64,000 bases of DNA, from assembly GCA_031410595.1 (NCBI GenBank), contig JANNZM010000025.1, positions 1-64,000 on the forward strand, in the 5' to 3' direction. Numbering within the stretch: the stretch's first letter is position 1; each line of letters opens with the position of its first letter. Made by a program: the position numbers and the translations under genes. The notes beneath the pieces were generated by a model. That model was not told where the DNA came from. It made no database searches and saw only the letters and a list, made by a program, of their open reading frames with translations. Shown in pieces: positions 1 through 7,915 of the stretch. The stretch comes from JANMCE01 sp031410595 (lineage in GTDB: Bacteria; Actinomycetota; Acidimicrobiia; Acidimicrobiales; Ilumatobacteraceae).

Positions 1-462
1 GGCCAGCGGCCCCGCCGCTACGATGGCCACTCGACGCATCCGCCAGCGTGAACCGTTCGTGATCTCGTGGATGGTCAAACCACCGGCAAGTATTTGCCAG
101 CTAATGATGACGACGATCCCAAAGAATCGGAATCTCAAGAGCTGCTTTCCCTTGAAGAGAACGACGATGCGAGGTCGATTCCCGAGGGATGCTGCGACCA
201 AGGCATGGGCAGTCTCGTGGTACGCGACCACAAGCGGATGAAGAATGAAATAGAGAACGAAGAGTTTGTAGAACCCATCTATCAAGCCGTCGAGCGAAAT
301 GCGACGCGAGGTCCCTGCCATCATTCGGGTCTCAACCGCAACGATGACTGCGAGAAACACAATGGAGAGTGCGGGATTGCTGTCCTTCACATCTCTGTTC
401 AGTGCCGCTTGGAGACCGCTGAGATGTCTTGATCGCTCCACCCACAGAACGTATGGCTGCAT
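1..462 (-). CDS. M50-like membrane zinc metalloprotease, C-terminus beyond the window
   Basis: This frame is open from an ATG at 462 to the window edge (154 codons), so the C-terminal part is missing. A first hydrophobic stretch lies around residues 31-43 and a second around 66-80. The second runs straight into HETAH at residues 82-86, the HExxH zinc motif, followed by ALVAASLG. The visible end reads VAIVAAGPLA, like the AAGPxxN element after the active site in M50/site-2 proteases. By family knowledge it would be an intramembrane metalloprotease; the substrate is unknown. Base composition here is clearly poorer in GC than the rest of the window, which with the neighbouring HEPN genes suggests acquired DNA. 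About 95 bases without a visible gene separate it from the HEPN gene. Confidence 0.6.
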   Translation of the reverse strand, partial: MQPYVLWVERSRHLSGLQAALNRDVKDSNPALSIVFLAVIVAVETRMMAGTSRRISLDGLIDGFYKLFVLYFILHPLVVAYHETAHALVAASLGNRPRIVVLFKGKQLLRFRFFGIVVIISWQILAGGLTIHEITNGSRWRMRRVAIVAAGPLA

Positions 463-558
463 CGCCTACGCTCGTCCCGACGGTGGGTCAAGAATTTGGA
501 TGTATTCAACAAGTTCGTGAGCGCACGTTGGCGGCGTTCGAGTTCCTTGCGCGATGCG

Positions 559-957
559 CTAGGGCTGACGGAGGCGGGCGTTGGCGACCAAAGCGGTTGC
601 GCAACGTACGGCCGATTTGCGTTGGCTGGGAGTGAGTAGACCGAAGCCGTAGTGGCTCGTCGTCTTCAGGGTGACGAGATCGCGCAGTTGCTTGCCAAGC
701 TTCGAATCGACACGGCTGAGAATCTCCACAGCAACGTCGTGATCCGGGCCGGAGTAGCGCTCGCCGAGTGCCGCCGCACAAATGGCATCGGCTGCGGCGA
801 TTCCTGCGAGCACTGCAACGCCGACACACACGTTGATCGCCGTGCCATCCTCGGAGTCGATGAGGCCGGCGACTTCGAGGTACTTCTCGGCGACCTGCCG
901 TCGTCCTCGACCTTCGCCCGGCCGCACCCTCCTGGTTTGCACCTTCTTCGGACTCAT
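559..957 (-). CDS. HEPN-like small protein, partner of the adjacent nucleotidyltransferase
   Basis: This 132-residue protein has a basic N-terminus followed by a helical body from about residue 40, ending in LKTTSHYGFGLLTPSQR near residues 97-113. The K-x3-HYG pattern before a final helix resembles small HEPN toxins, although the classical R-x4-6-H motif is not clear. Its ATG overlaps the stop of the upstream nucleotidyltransferase (ATGA), so the two are translationally coupled, as in HEPN/MNT toxin-antitoxin pairs. In such pairs the HEPN protein is an RNase toxin neutralised by the MNT partner. The HEPN assignment rests mainly on context and fold-like pattern. Confidence 0.5.
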   Translation of the reverse strand: MSPKKVQTRRVRPGEGRGRRQVAEKYLEVAGLIDSEDGTAINVCVGVAVLAGIAAADAICAAALGERYSGPDHDVAVEILSRVDSKLGKQLRDLVTLKTTSHYGFGLLTPSQRKSAVRCATALVANARLRQP

Positions 958-1601
958 AGCGCCCTCCTGCGAGCGGCCTTCGGCGTGACGGCTTCACCGA
1001 CGATGCGTCGCAGTGGATCGCCCATCACGAGCACGCCGTCCACAGTCCAGCTATCCACGATCGGTTCGCGCTCAGCGAAGAGCTCACGTAGCCGTTCGAG
1101 GCTGAAGGCCATGCATGAGCAGCTGTTGCCGGTCCAGAGCCGCACAGTGCGCTCGATGAGTTCGATAGCCGATTCCCACTCTGTTATGTCCTGATCGGTG
1201 GCCGCAATCAGCAGAAGATCGATATCGCTTTCTTCACCAGCTTCGCCGCGGGCGAAGGAGCCGAAGACCGAGGCGTGCACGGGCCTCGGAGTGAGCGTCC
1301 CGGCCTGCGCTCCGAGCAGCTTAAGCAGACGACCTCGAAGTCCGGCGGCGTGCAGAATTGCAGGGGCGAGTAGATGATCTCGGTTGAGCCGGTAGAGGAA
1401 GCCCTGATTCGCTGGCTCCGCCGTCACTAGCCCTTGCCGCACCAGGCGATCGAGGATGGGCGCCTGACCCGAACGCGACCCGTCGTAAGAAAGCCGAGCG
1501 ATCTGGCTAGCACCCAGACCCGACTCGGTGCCGGCAAGAACCTCAAGCACCGCCCCGTCGAGCGAGGGAACAAGCGAACGAAGCGGGTGCCGAAGGTCCA
1601 C
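954..1601 (-). CDS. MNT-type nucleotidyltransferase with N-terminal winged helix
   Basis: This 215-residue protein joins an N-terminal helix-turn-helix-like region (about residues 15-75) to a minimal nucleotidyltransferase domain. That domain carries GSFARGE (114-120) and the metal-binding DIDLL (126-130), the GSxxRG...DxD signature of the Pol-beta superfamily. Family knowledge says MntA-like antitoxins transfer AMP to a HEPN toxin. The next gene overlaps by 4 nt and encodes the HEPN-like partner. The start is GTG at 1601, with an AAGGTGGTGGA purine stretch directly before it. The N-terminal DNA-binding-like domain could give autoregulation; no operator was recognised. Confidence 0.75.
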   Translation of the reverse strand: MDLRHPLRSLVPSLDGAVLEVLAGTESGLGASQIARLSYDGSRSGQAPILDRLVRQGLVTAEPANQGFLYRLNRDHLLAPAILHAAGLRGRLLKLLGAQAGTLTPRPVHASVFGSFARGEAGEESDIDLLLIAATDQDITEWESAIELIERTVRLWTGNSCSCMAFSLERLRELFAEREPIVDSWTVDGVLVMGDPLRRIVGEAVTPKAARRRAL

Positions 1602-1693
1602 TCCACCACCTTGACACTATTTCGTCACCTTGTCGAGTATTTCGTCAACTTGCTATGAGATACCGTCGAGTCATTGCCGAACAGATCCGGCCG

Positions 1694-2572
1694 CTACTCG
1701 GGCAAGTTCATCGAAGCGCTTCGCCTTTCGGCGGGAAGGGATTCCTTGCCGCGGCCCGCGGCCACTCCGGCGCTCTGGAGAGGAAGTACGTTCGACACAC
1801 GCTGATGTCGCGATTTGCTGTGCATGCTGTTCAGGAATCTTGTCCAATTGCCGGAGCCATTGCTTTGTTCAACCCACTTCAGGAACTCTTGCCGGTCGAC
1901 GCTGTGATCGAGCGCAGTGAGAAGCTCGCTTCTTTTTGTCCAACTGTTTTCATTAGCAAGCTGCAGGTAGCCGAGGAGCGTGTGCCTGACAGCGATACCG
2001 AAGTTGTTTGCCTCCGCTGCCGATACCGTCTCGACATGTTCACCGTGTACGGCCGCCGACCGAACCTCGTCGTACCGGAGCGGAGTGGGGCCGGGATCGT
2101 GGAAGTATCCGTTGACAAGGTGGTCGAGGATCATCTGCCTGAACGCCAGGGACGGTCCTTTGATGCCTTCTGACTTGTCGCCGAGCAGGGCCTCTAGTCC
2201 AAAGAAGTGGTAGAGAGTCTCGATAAGCGGGTCGCCGGCGAACGCAGCGCGCTCGATCCACTCCATGGCTACGTGACTATCGGTACGTCTCAGGAGACAA
2301 CGGCACGCAAACCGCCAAACGACATCCTCGGGTTTCGCAAGGTGTTCAAATCTGATGTCGTTGCGAAGCGCTTGCTCGGCTGCGTCGAGTGCTTCCCGCA
2401 TGGCGGTTGTGATCTGGATCATCCGTTGCTCGGTGAAATCTCGGGGCAACCGGCTCGATCCAGCCGATACTCCGGTCTCACTCCGGTCTCGCACTACGGC
2501 CTGCAATTTTTGGAGTGGAGCCACAACCGGGTCTTTGGTCACTGGGCCAGGCTGGTCGGCGTTCGTGTCCAC
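1694..2572 (-). CDS. Apea-like HEPN protein
   Basis: This 292-residue protein contains HFFGLEALLGDKSEG (about 122-136) and YDEVRSAAVHG (167-177). The R-S-A-A-V-H hexapeptide fits the R-x4-H signature of HEPN ribonucleases, and the LExL...RS-x-VHG layout is typical of the Apea-like HEPN subfamily. The start used is GTG at 2572. Upstream in frame there are only eight more codons before a stop, and they contain no start, so the N-terminus could be genuine or cut. It lies 92 bases upstream of the MNT/HEPN pair on the same strand and just past the 3' end of tRNA-Leu. Likely an RNA-targeting stress or defence factor by family; no partner is proven. Confidence 0.6.
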   Translation of the reverse strand: MDTNADQPGPVTKDPVVAPLQKLQAVVRDRSETGVSAGSSRLPRDFTEQRMIQITTAMREALDAAEQALRNDIRFEHLAKPEDVVWRFACRCLLRRTDSHVAMEWIERAAFAGDPLIETLYHFFGLEALLGDKSEGIKGPSLAFRQMILDHLVNGYFHDPGPTPLRYDEVRSAAVHGEHVETVSAAEANNFGIAVRHTLLGYLQLANENSWTKRSELLTALDHSVDRQEFLKWVEQSNGSGNWTRFLNSMHSKSRHQRVSNVLPLQSAGVAAGRGKESLPAERRSASMNLPE

Positions 2573-2640
2573 CCAGTATTCGGGTGCCGCTGCGAACCCC
2601 TATGAATTGGCCTCGCCAAAATCCATGGCGATCTACAGCG

Positions 2641-2721
2641 TGTGGGCGGGGGGACTTGAACCCCCACGAGTTTCCTCACTGGATCCTAAGTCCAGCGCGT
2701 CTGCCATTCCGCCACGCCCAC
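2641..2721 (-). tRNA. tRNA-Leu (anticodon TAG)
   Basis: On the minus strand the acceptor arms GTGGGCG and CGCCCAC pair over 7 bp with an A discriminator. The anticodon stem-loop TGGACTTAGGATCCA gives anticodon TAG, and the GGTTCAAGTCC T-arm is present. A class II variable arm is visible between anticodon and T arms, as expected for tRNA-Leu. CCA is not encoded. Its 3' end faces the HEPN/M50 segment, a usual place for island integration. Confidence 0.95.
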
Positions 2722-2914
2722 GTGACCCGCCCAGTTTGGCCGATCGGCATTGCGCCTGTCGCCTTCGTTTGGTACTCGTAAGGGGGCCGATCGCGCGTTC
2801 CGAGCGATTCGTTCGCGCGTTAGGCCAGGATGTGGGCTACTCGGGCACGCTTAGGGGGCTAATGCGCGAATGCAAGGCCTCTCTTGCGCGACCGCGCCGC
2901 ACAGCCCCACCCCG

Positions 2915-3481
2915 TTAGCGGCTGGAGCGTGACCGGTCGGCGAGTAGGACGGCCACAACGGTCATGGCGTCTTTGATTTCACCGGACAAAACCATGGTGA
3001 CCACATCGCGGAAGGGAAGCACCTCGACCCGGATGAACTCGGTGGGGTCGGGTCGGGCGGCTCCGAGGGTGAGATCGGTCCCGAGGTACACGGTGCACGT
3101 TTCGTCCATCACGCTCTTGGAGGAGTGATAGCTCGTGAGCAGCTGAAACGCACCGACTCGGTAGCCGCTCTCCTCGACCATCTCGCGGTGAGCGGCATCC
3201 TCCAACGCCTCGCCAAGGTGCGCTGCGCCTGTCGGGATTTCCCACATCGCGCGCCCGGCCACGTAGCGCCATTGACGGACCATCACGACGTGTTCGTCGT
3301 TCACAAACCCGAGCACGCCGACGGCCGGAGTGGTGGTGATGACCCCGTACACCGTGGTGCGGCCGTCGGGCATGAGGGCCTGGTCTTCGCGCACGCTGAT
3401 CCACGGATTGTCGTAGATCGGTTTGGTCGAAAGCTGCTTCCAGGGGAGTGGTTCCCCGGAAGCAGCCATCGAGTCGTTCAT
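2915..3481 (-). CDS. Nudix hydrolase, ADP-ribose pyrophosphatase-like
   Basis: The 188-residue product carries a complete Nudix box: G-x5-E, seven residues, then REMVEESGY. This matches GX5EX7REUXEEXGU and binds the divalent metals that hydrolyse nucleoside diphosphates linked to another moiety. The PxGVxxFVxD...W.IPTGAAH layout before the box is like ADP-ribose/NDP-sugar pyrophosphatases; the substrate is inferred. The ATG at 3481 shares its A with the stop of the upstream HerA-like gene (TGATG), so the two are translationally coupled. A longer in-frame start at 3583 would overlap that gene by 100 bases and is less likely. Confidence 0.85.
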   Translation of the reverse strand: MNDSMAASGEPLPWKQLSTKPIYDNPWISVREDQALMPDGRTTVYGVITTTPAVGVLGFVNDEHVVMVRQWRYVAGRAMWEIPTGAAHLGEALEDAAHREMVEESGYRVGAFQLLTSYHSSKSVMDETCTVYLGTDLTLGAARPDPTEFIRVEVLPFRDVVTMVLSGEIKDAMTVVAVLLADRSRSSR

Positions 3482-5865
3482 CACTTCACGGGGATCCAGG
3501 CCAGCACCAACTGCACGATGTTGATGTCGGTCTTCTCTAACGACACCGGGATGGTTTCGATCTGGCCGGCAACGCCACTCCACTTGCTGCTGATGTCATT
3601 GAGCTCGCTCGTAAGTTCGTCTTCGACCCCTTGCAGGTCGTTGGTGAGTTGCTGCACCTTGGTCTCCACCACGTCGGCGCGCTGCTTGGCGGTGGCCGTT
3701 CCGGATGCCCGCCCTGCGCCACTGACCACACGGCCGAGAATGGAGCCGGCGTTGCTGCGGCCACCCAGGAACGAGCCGAGGATGCTGCCGGCCGTCGACA
3801 AGATGGCGCCGGCGGCCTTCGCATGCTCGGCCGACTTTGCTGCTTCCAAACGTTGCTGCGAGAGGTCGAGCTGATCCTGGATCTTCTTGGCCTTGTCCTC
3901 GTACTTGCCGCGCAGGGTTGCTGCTTCGGCATCGGACGCGTCGGAGGCGGACTTCTGGCAGCGGGCGGCGAAGTCTTCGGGGCTTTCACCCGAGCGGGAG
4001 AAGAGCTTGAGCGCCTTGTTGGCCGACACGTTCATGCTCTGCGTGCGCACCAGATTGTCGATGAGGCCGCGCTCGATGTCGGCCCAATAGGTCTTGCTCT
4101 TGATGGCGCCCTCAGGGATGGCGAAGGTGGCGCCAGCGGGAGCTTCGGTCACAAGGTCCCGGTCGTCGTAGTCGACTGCCGTGGCCTGACTGGGATCAGG
4201 CTGCTGGGTAAGCGGGTACAGCACGCATTCCCACTCGGTGTCCTCGACCAGACCGGCTTTCTCATCGTCGTAACGCACCTTGGCCCGCGCCATGGCCGCC
4301 GCTTCGAACTGGGTGCCGTTCGGGTAGCCCGACCAGGTCTGGATCCAGTCGGCGCTGGGCGACACGAACCGCACCGGGATACCTGCTGCCACCTCAGGCA
4401 TAACCGGGGTCTGATCGTCAGCAATGGCAGCCGGTGCGGCTGCCTCGGCGGAGCCAGCCGACGCTGCGGCCGCCACCGGGGCGGCCGGACGGTCGTTGCC
4501 GACGATGGCCTTGATCTGATCACGGGTCAACGGGCCGCGCAGATAGCTCATAGCCCATCGGGTGGTGAACACGTCGGGTGTGGCGTGACCGACCCGACGC
4601 AGCACGAACTCGCGCTTCCCGAGCGCAGAGATGGTGTCGCTAATAGTGGAAACGTCCACTCCTCCATCGGCCGAACTCATGCCATCAAGCAGACGGTTCT
4701 TGTCTTGTTCCGTTTGCAACTTTCCGACCATCCACGTGCCTGCGTTGGTGATGGCTTTGTAGTCGATGTCGACCGGGTTCTGGGTGGACAACACCACACC
4801 AACACCGAACGCACGCGCTTGCTTCATCAACAGCATGATGGGCTTCTTGGTGGGCGGCATGGCCGTGGGCGGCAGATAGCCCGCCACTTCGTCCATGTAG
4901 AGCAGGGCGCGAAGATCGGTGGTACCCGACTGGCGACGCATCCAGGTGACCAGCTTCGACAGAATCATCGAGACAACGAACTGACGCTCCTGATCGGACA
5001 GGTGAGCCACGGTGACGATGGCACAGCTGGGCTTGCCGTCGGGGGAGCGGAGCATGGCGTCGATGTCAAGCGGCTGGCCTTCGGCCCATGCCGCAAACGC
5101 CGACGACGCAAGCAGACCATTGAGCTTCATGGCGAGCGCGGTGCGGTCGTTCGGTGGGAAGAACTGATCGAGATCGAACACCCCGAGCTTCCGGATGGGC
5201 GGTGTCATGACCTGGCCGACGAGCGCGGCGAGGTCGATGGGACGGTTGTTCGTCCAGGCGTTCGAGATGAGGTTCGACAGCAAGATGTGCTCACGCGACG
5301 AGAGCGGATCGGCGTCTATTCCGACCAAGCCGAGCAGACCGGTGACGAAGCCTTCGATCTCGTCGTTGACGATCTCCATGTCGTTCATATCAGCCGGTGC
5401 CTGCAACGAACCGACGATGTTGATCGGCACCCCCGAGTTGGAACCCGGCGTGTAGATGGTGAAGCGGGTCTTGTCTCGCAGGGCCTGAATCCGGTCCTTG
5501 CCGACTCCCCACGAGGCCAGGCCGTCTTCCCAAGTCTTGGCCTGCTGCGCGGCGAAATCCGGAACTGACAGACCAGCTTTTTGTGCGTCGCCTTCGTTCA
5601 CCCACGGTTGGAAATCTCCGGGGGCCAGATTGGGGAAGGTGAGCGCCATGTTGGTGAGGTCACCCTTAGGGTCGATGAGGATGCACGGCACCCCGGCCGA
5701 CAGCACCTCTTCGATGAGAACCACACCCAAACCGGTCTTGCCCGAGCCAGTCATACCGACAATCACGCCGTGTGTGGTCAGGTCGGATGTTGGAATCTTT
5801 ACTGCAGTGCCATTGCGCTTGTGTGACGCCGCGTCAATGAGTTCACCAATGTTGAGGTCAGCCAT
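3481..5865 (-). CDS. HerA-like P-loop ATPase (DUF853 family)
   Basis: This 794-residue protein begins MADLNIGELIDAASHKRNG. It has a Walker A GMTGSGKT near residues 37-44, the DPKGDLTNM motif shortly after, and a Walker B-like LLYMDEVAGYLPP. These identify the DUF853/YjgR branch of HerA-FtsK ATPases. It is longer than YjgR-type proteins because of an acidic/alanine linker and a C-terminal coiled-coil-like region with a short glycine-rich segment (roughly residues 600-790). Function in the family is poorly defined; DNA or protein translocation is inference. ATG 5865 is preferred over an upstream GTG at 5874. The Nudix gene is coupled downstream. Confidence 0.8.
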   Translation of the reverse strand: MADLNIGELIDAASHKRNGTAVKIPTSDLTTHGVIVGMTGSGKTGLGVVLIEEVLSAGVPCILIDPKGDLTNMALTFPNLAPGDFQPWVNEGDAQKAGLSVPDFAAQQAKTWEDGLASWGVGKDRIQALRDKTRFTIYTPGSNSGVPINIVGSLQAPADMNDMEIVNDEIEGFVTGLLGLVGIDADPLSSREHILLSNLISNAWTNNRPIDLAALVGQVMTPPIRKLGVFDLDQFFPPNDRTALAMKLNGLLASSAFAAWAEGQPLDIDAMLRSPDGKPSCAIVTVAHLSDQERQFVVSMILSKLVTWMRRQSGTTDLRALLYMDEVAGYLPPTAMPPTKKPIMLLMKQARAFGVGVVLSTQNPVDIDYKAITNAGTWMVGKLQTEQDKNRLLDGMSSADGGVDVSTISDTISALGKREFVLRRVGHATPDVFTTRWAMSYLRGPLTRDQIKAIVGNDRPAAPVAAAASAGSAEAAAPAAIADDQTPVMPEVAAGIPVRFVSPSADWIQTWSGYPNGTQFEAAAMARAKVRYDDEKAGLVEDTEWECVLYPLTQQPDPSQATAVDYDDRDLVTEAPAGATFAIPEGAIKSKTYWADIERGLIDNLVRTQSMNVSANKALKLFSRSGESPEDFAARCQKSASDASDAEAATLRGKYEDKAKKIQDQLDLSQQRLEAAKSAEHAKAAGAILSTAGSILGSFLGGRSNAGSILGRVVSGAGRASGTATAKQRADVVETKVQQLTNDLQGVEDELTSELNDISSKWSGVAGQIETIPVSLEKTDINIVQLVLAWIPVK

Positions 5866-5913
5866 AGAAAACACATCGTAGGTGGGAGGGCTACGAGTTG
5901 CGCGCCAGTCGGT

Positions 5914-6168
5914 TTAGTGGAGCGTTAAAGCACGGCGCCGCTGGTACAAAATTCGCTTGCGCTCGCGCTCACTCGTGCCGCCCCAGACACCGTGATCGAT
6001 GCGGTTGACAAGCGCGTATTCGAGGCAGGTTTCCAGCACGGGACAACCTACGCAAACCTTGCGGGCGTGATCGACGCCGACCCCGTCGTGGGGAAAGAAC
6101 ACCGTGGGAGGAGTGTTCGTGCAGTTGCCCCGCGCCATCCACGCATCTGCTGCCGTTTCGTCTGACAT
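5914..6168 (-). CDS. WhiB-family Fe-S transcriptional regulator
   Basis: This 84-residue protein has cysteines at 16, 39, 42 and 48 (C-x22-C-x2-C-x5-C), the [4Fe-4S] ligand set of Wbl proteins. The turn motif GVWGGTSERERKRI and a basic tail follow. Wbl proteins bind region 4 of the principal sigma factor and act as redox-sensitive regulators in actinobacteria. The ATG at 6168 is chosen because an AAGGAGAC ribosome-binding site precedes it; the longer reading frame to 6225 lacks this. It is monocistronic by spacing. Which Wbl subclass it belongs to cannot be decided here. Confidence 0.92.
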   Translation of the reverse strand: MSDETAADAWMARGNCTNTPPTVFFPHDGVGVDHARKVCVGCPVLETCLEYALVNRIDHGVWGGTSERERKRILYQRRRALTLH

Positions 6169-6258
6169 CGTCGTCTCCTTGCCGCTTGGCTTAGGAAAGT
6201 TCACCAACTGGGCCTGAGGAACCACTGCGATCTTCCTGGGAATTGCATGTGAGCGGGC

Positions 6259-6906
6259 CTACGTCGGTGTGCCTGCTATCGGTGTAATTGTGTAGTCGCA
6301 ACGGGGGTCACCCGCTAGGAGATGTTGTCGGCGCTGCACGGTGACTTTCGGCCCGAGCACGGAGCGGAACACATCAAGTTCCGAGCTGCACAGGCCGCCG
6401 CAGGTGCGCGCCGCGCCAGCGATTGGGCAATGGTGTTCCACCAAAATAACGCTGCCATCGCCGGTGTTGTGCGCCTCGGCCAGGTATCCCTCGGCGCTAC
6501 GGAGACGAGCCAGGTCCTGCACCTTTTCGAGCAACGTGCCCCTGCGCAGCTCACTGGCGTAGCTCGTCTTCTGGCGTGCGGATCGAGCATTCAAGACCGA
6601 CTGCAATGCGTCGTCACCCAGCTGGGTTCGCACCGCATCGATCAACTCGACCGTGAGATCGGCGTGGCGATCGGGAAAGGCGTCGGCCGACGCTGGCGTG
6701 ACCCGCCAGGCCAGGGGAGGCCGGCCGCGACCACTAGGAGCGGTGGACACGCGTTCTACTAAGCCAGCGCGTTCGAGGGCCTCAAGGTGCTGGCGGATGG
6801 CGGTGTCGGTGAAGCCGAATTCGTCTGCCAATTCGGTTGCGCTGGCCGATGTAGCGCGCTTCAACCGTTCGAGCAGTCGGTGCTTGGTGTCCATCGGCTC
6901 CGCCAT
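6259..6906 (-). CDS. SufR/COG2345-type winged-helix regulator with cysteine cluster
   Basis: The 215-residue product has an N-terminal winged helix (LLERLKRATSASATELADEFG, then TAIRQHLEALERAGLVE, about 11-52) and an RGRPPLAW wing. The C-terminal half has HHCPIAGAARTC, GGLCSSELDVF and GDPRCDY. This cysteine pattern is that of SufR-like regulators that bind an Fe-S cluster and repress suf/isc genes. No suf genes lie in this window, so the target is unknown. The ATG at 6906 is used; the ATG at 6894 has a GGAG five bases upstream and may be the real start. Confidence 0.8.
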   Translation of the reverse strand: MAEPMDTKHRLLERLKRATSASATELADEFGFTDTAIRQHLEALERAGLVERVSTAPSGRGRPPLAWRVTPASADAFPDRHADLTVELIDAVRTQLGDDALQSVLNARSARQKTSYASELRRGTLLEKVQDLARLRSAEGYLAEAHNTGDGSVILVEHHCPIAGAARTCGGLCSSELDVFRSVLGPKVTVQRRQHLLAGDPRCDYTITPIAGTPT

Positions 6907-7007
6907 GCCGAACAGGCTACCCGTAATTTCCGAACATGGAGCTTCATCAATTCGCCCGCGGGTCGAGGCGGCGGGGATTCGTCGGATCGGCGTGGTTGAC
7001 TGTCGGT

Positions 7008-7904
7008 GTGTCTTCTTTGTCCCGACGAACGTTTCTAAGCTGGGCCGCTGCGGCTGGCTTGGCCGGTTGTGCCGCCAACAAGCTTCCGAGCGACTCCAGC
7101 TCAAGTGCACCCGATGCGACCGACGCCACCCAGACGACGTCAGAGGGCTCGGCCGGCTCGGCTTCAACCGACGTTGCCGTCAGTACCGTGACGTCGCCAG
7201 GGTCGTCCGCGCTGCCTGCGCTCACCGCTACCCCCGCTGCGACGACGTTCGTCGCCACGACGGCCAAGCCCTCAATCGCTACCCCCGGCCCCGGTCCCGG
7301 CGAGTCGGCCTCGTTCATCAACCACGGCGCCCGTGATTCGGGTAACGCAGCCCTCACCTTCCACGCAGCCGGCAACCCGGCCATGGCTACAGCATTGCTC
7401 GATCTGCTCAAGCGATCAGGCACGCCCGTGACGGTCTTCGCGGTGGGCAACTGGATCTCCGAGAATCCGCTGTTGGCCAAGCGCATCCTGGCTGACGGGC
7501 ACGAGTTGTCCAACCACACCTGGAGCCATGGCGCCATGCGCACGATGTCACCAGCAGATCTCACCACAGAGATTTCGAAAGCGGCCGACGCTCTCACCAA
7601 GCTCACCGGATCGAACGGCCGCTGGTTTCGTCCCAGCCAGATCGAAGTGCCGACGCCGGCCATTCTCGCTGCGGCCGGAAAGGTCGGCTACAGCGTGAGC
7701 GTCGGCTATGACCTCGACTCGATGGACTTCCAGGACCCGGGTGCAGCAGCGGTGAAGAAGAACGTGATGGGCGCCATCCAGAGCGGCTCCATTGTAAGCC
7801 TCCACTTCGACCATCAAAACACCATCGACGCCCTGCCCGCCATCATCGATCACATGAAGTCCAAGAACCTCAAACCCGTCACGGTGTCGCAGCTCATCGG
7901 CTAG
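7008..7904 (+). CDS. NodB-fold secreted lipoprotein, probable inactive or variant polysaccharide deacetylase
   Basis: The N-terminus from GTG 7008 reads SRRTFLSWAAAAGLAGC, a twin-arginine signal with a lipobox cysteine at residue 21, so it is probably exported and lipidated. A Ser/Thr/Ala/Pro-rich linker follows, then a NodB-like domain (about residues 100-298). The expected TFDDG of motif 1 reads TFHAAG, removing the general base and metal-binding aspartates. Motif 2 is kept as HTWSH, a late motif as SLHFD, and the RxPYG region reads FRPSQ. Either the protein binds glycans without deacetylating them or it belongs to a variant clade with different chemistry. TTG 6996 is an alternative start. 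It converges on the propeller gene. Confidence 0.75.
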   Translation: MSSLSRRTFLSWAAAAGLAGCAANKLPSDSSSSAPDATDATQTTSEGSAGSASTDVAVSTVTSPGSSALPALTATPAATTFVATTAKPSIATPGPGPGESASFINHGARDSGNAALTFHAAGNPAMATALLDLLKRSGTPVTVFAVGNWISENPLLAKRILADGHELSNHTWSHGAMRTMSPADLTTEISKAADALTKLTGSNGRWFRPSQIEVPTPAILAAAGKVGYSVSVGYDLDSMDFQDPGAAAVKKNVMGAIQSGSIVSLHFDHQNTIDALPAIIDHMKSKNLKPVTVSQLIG

Positions 7905-7915
7905 TTCGGTCGGTT

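Noticed and set aside
3631..5568. A 645-codon open frame on the plus strand
   Set aside because: It is antisense to the HerA-like ATPase gene, shows no domain and has the composition of a mirror frame.
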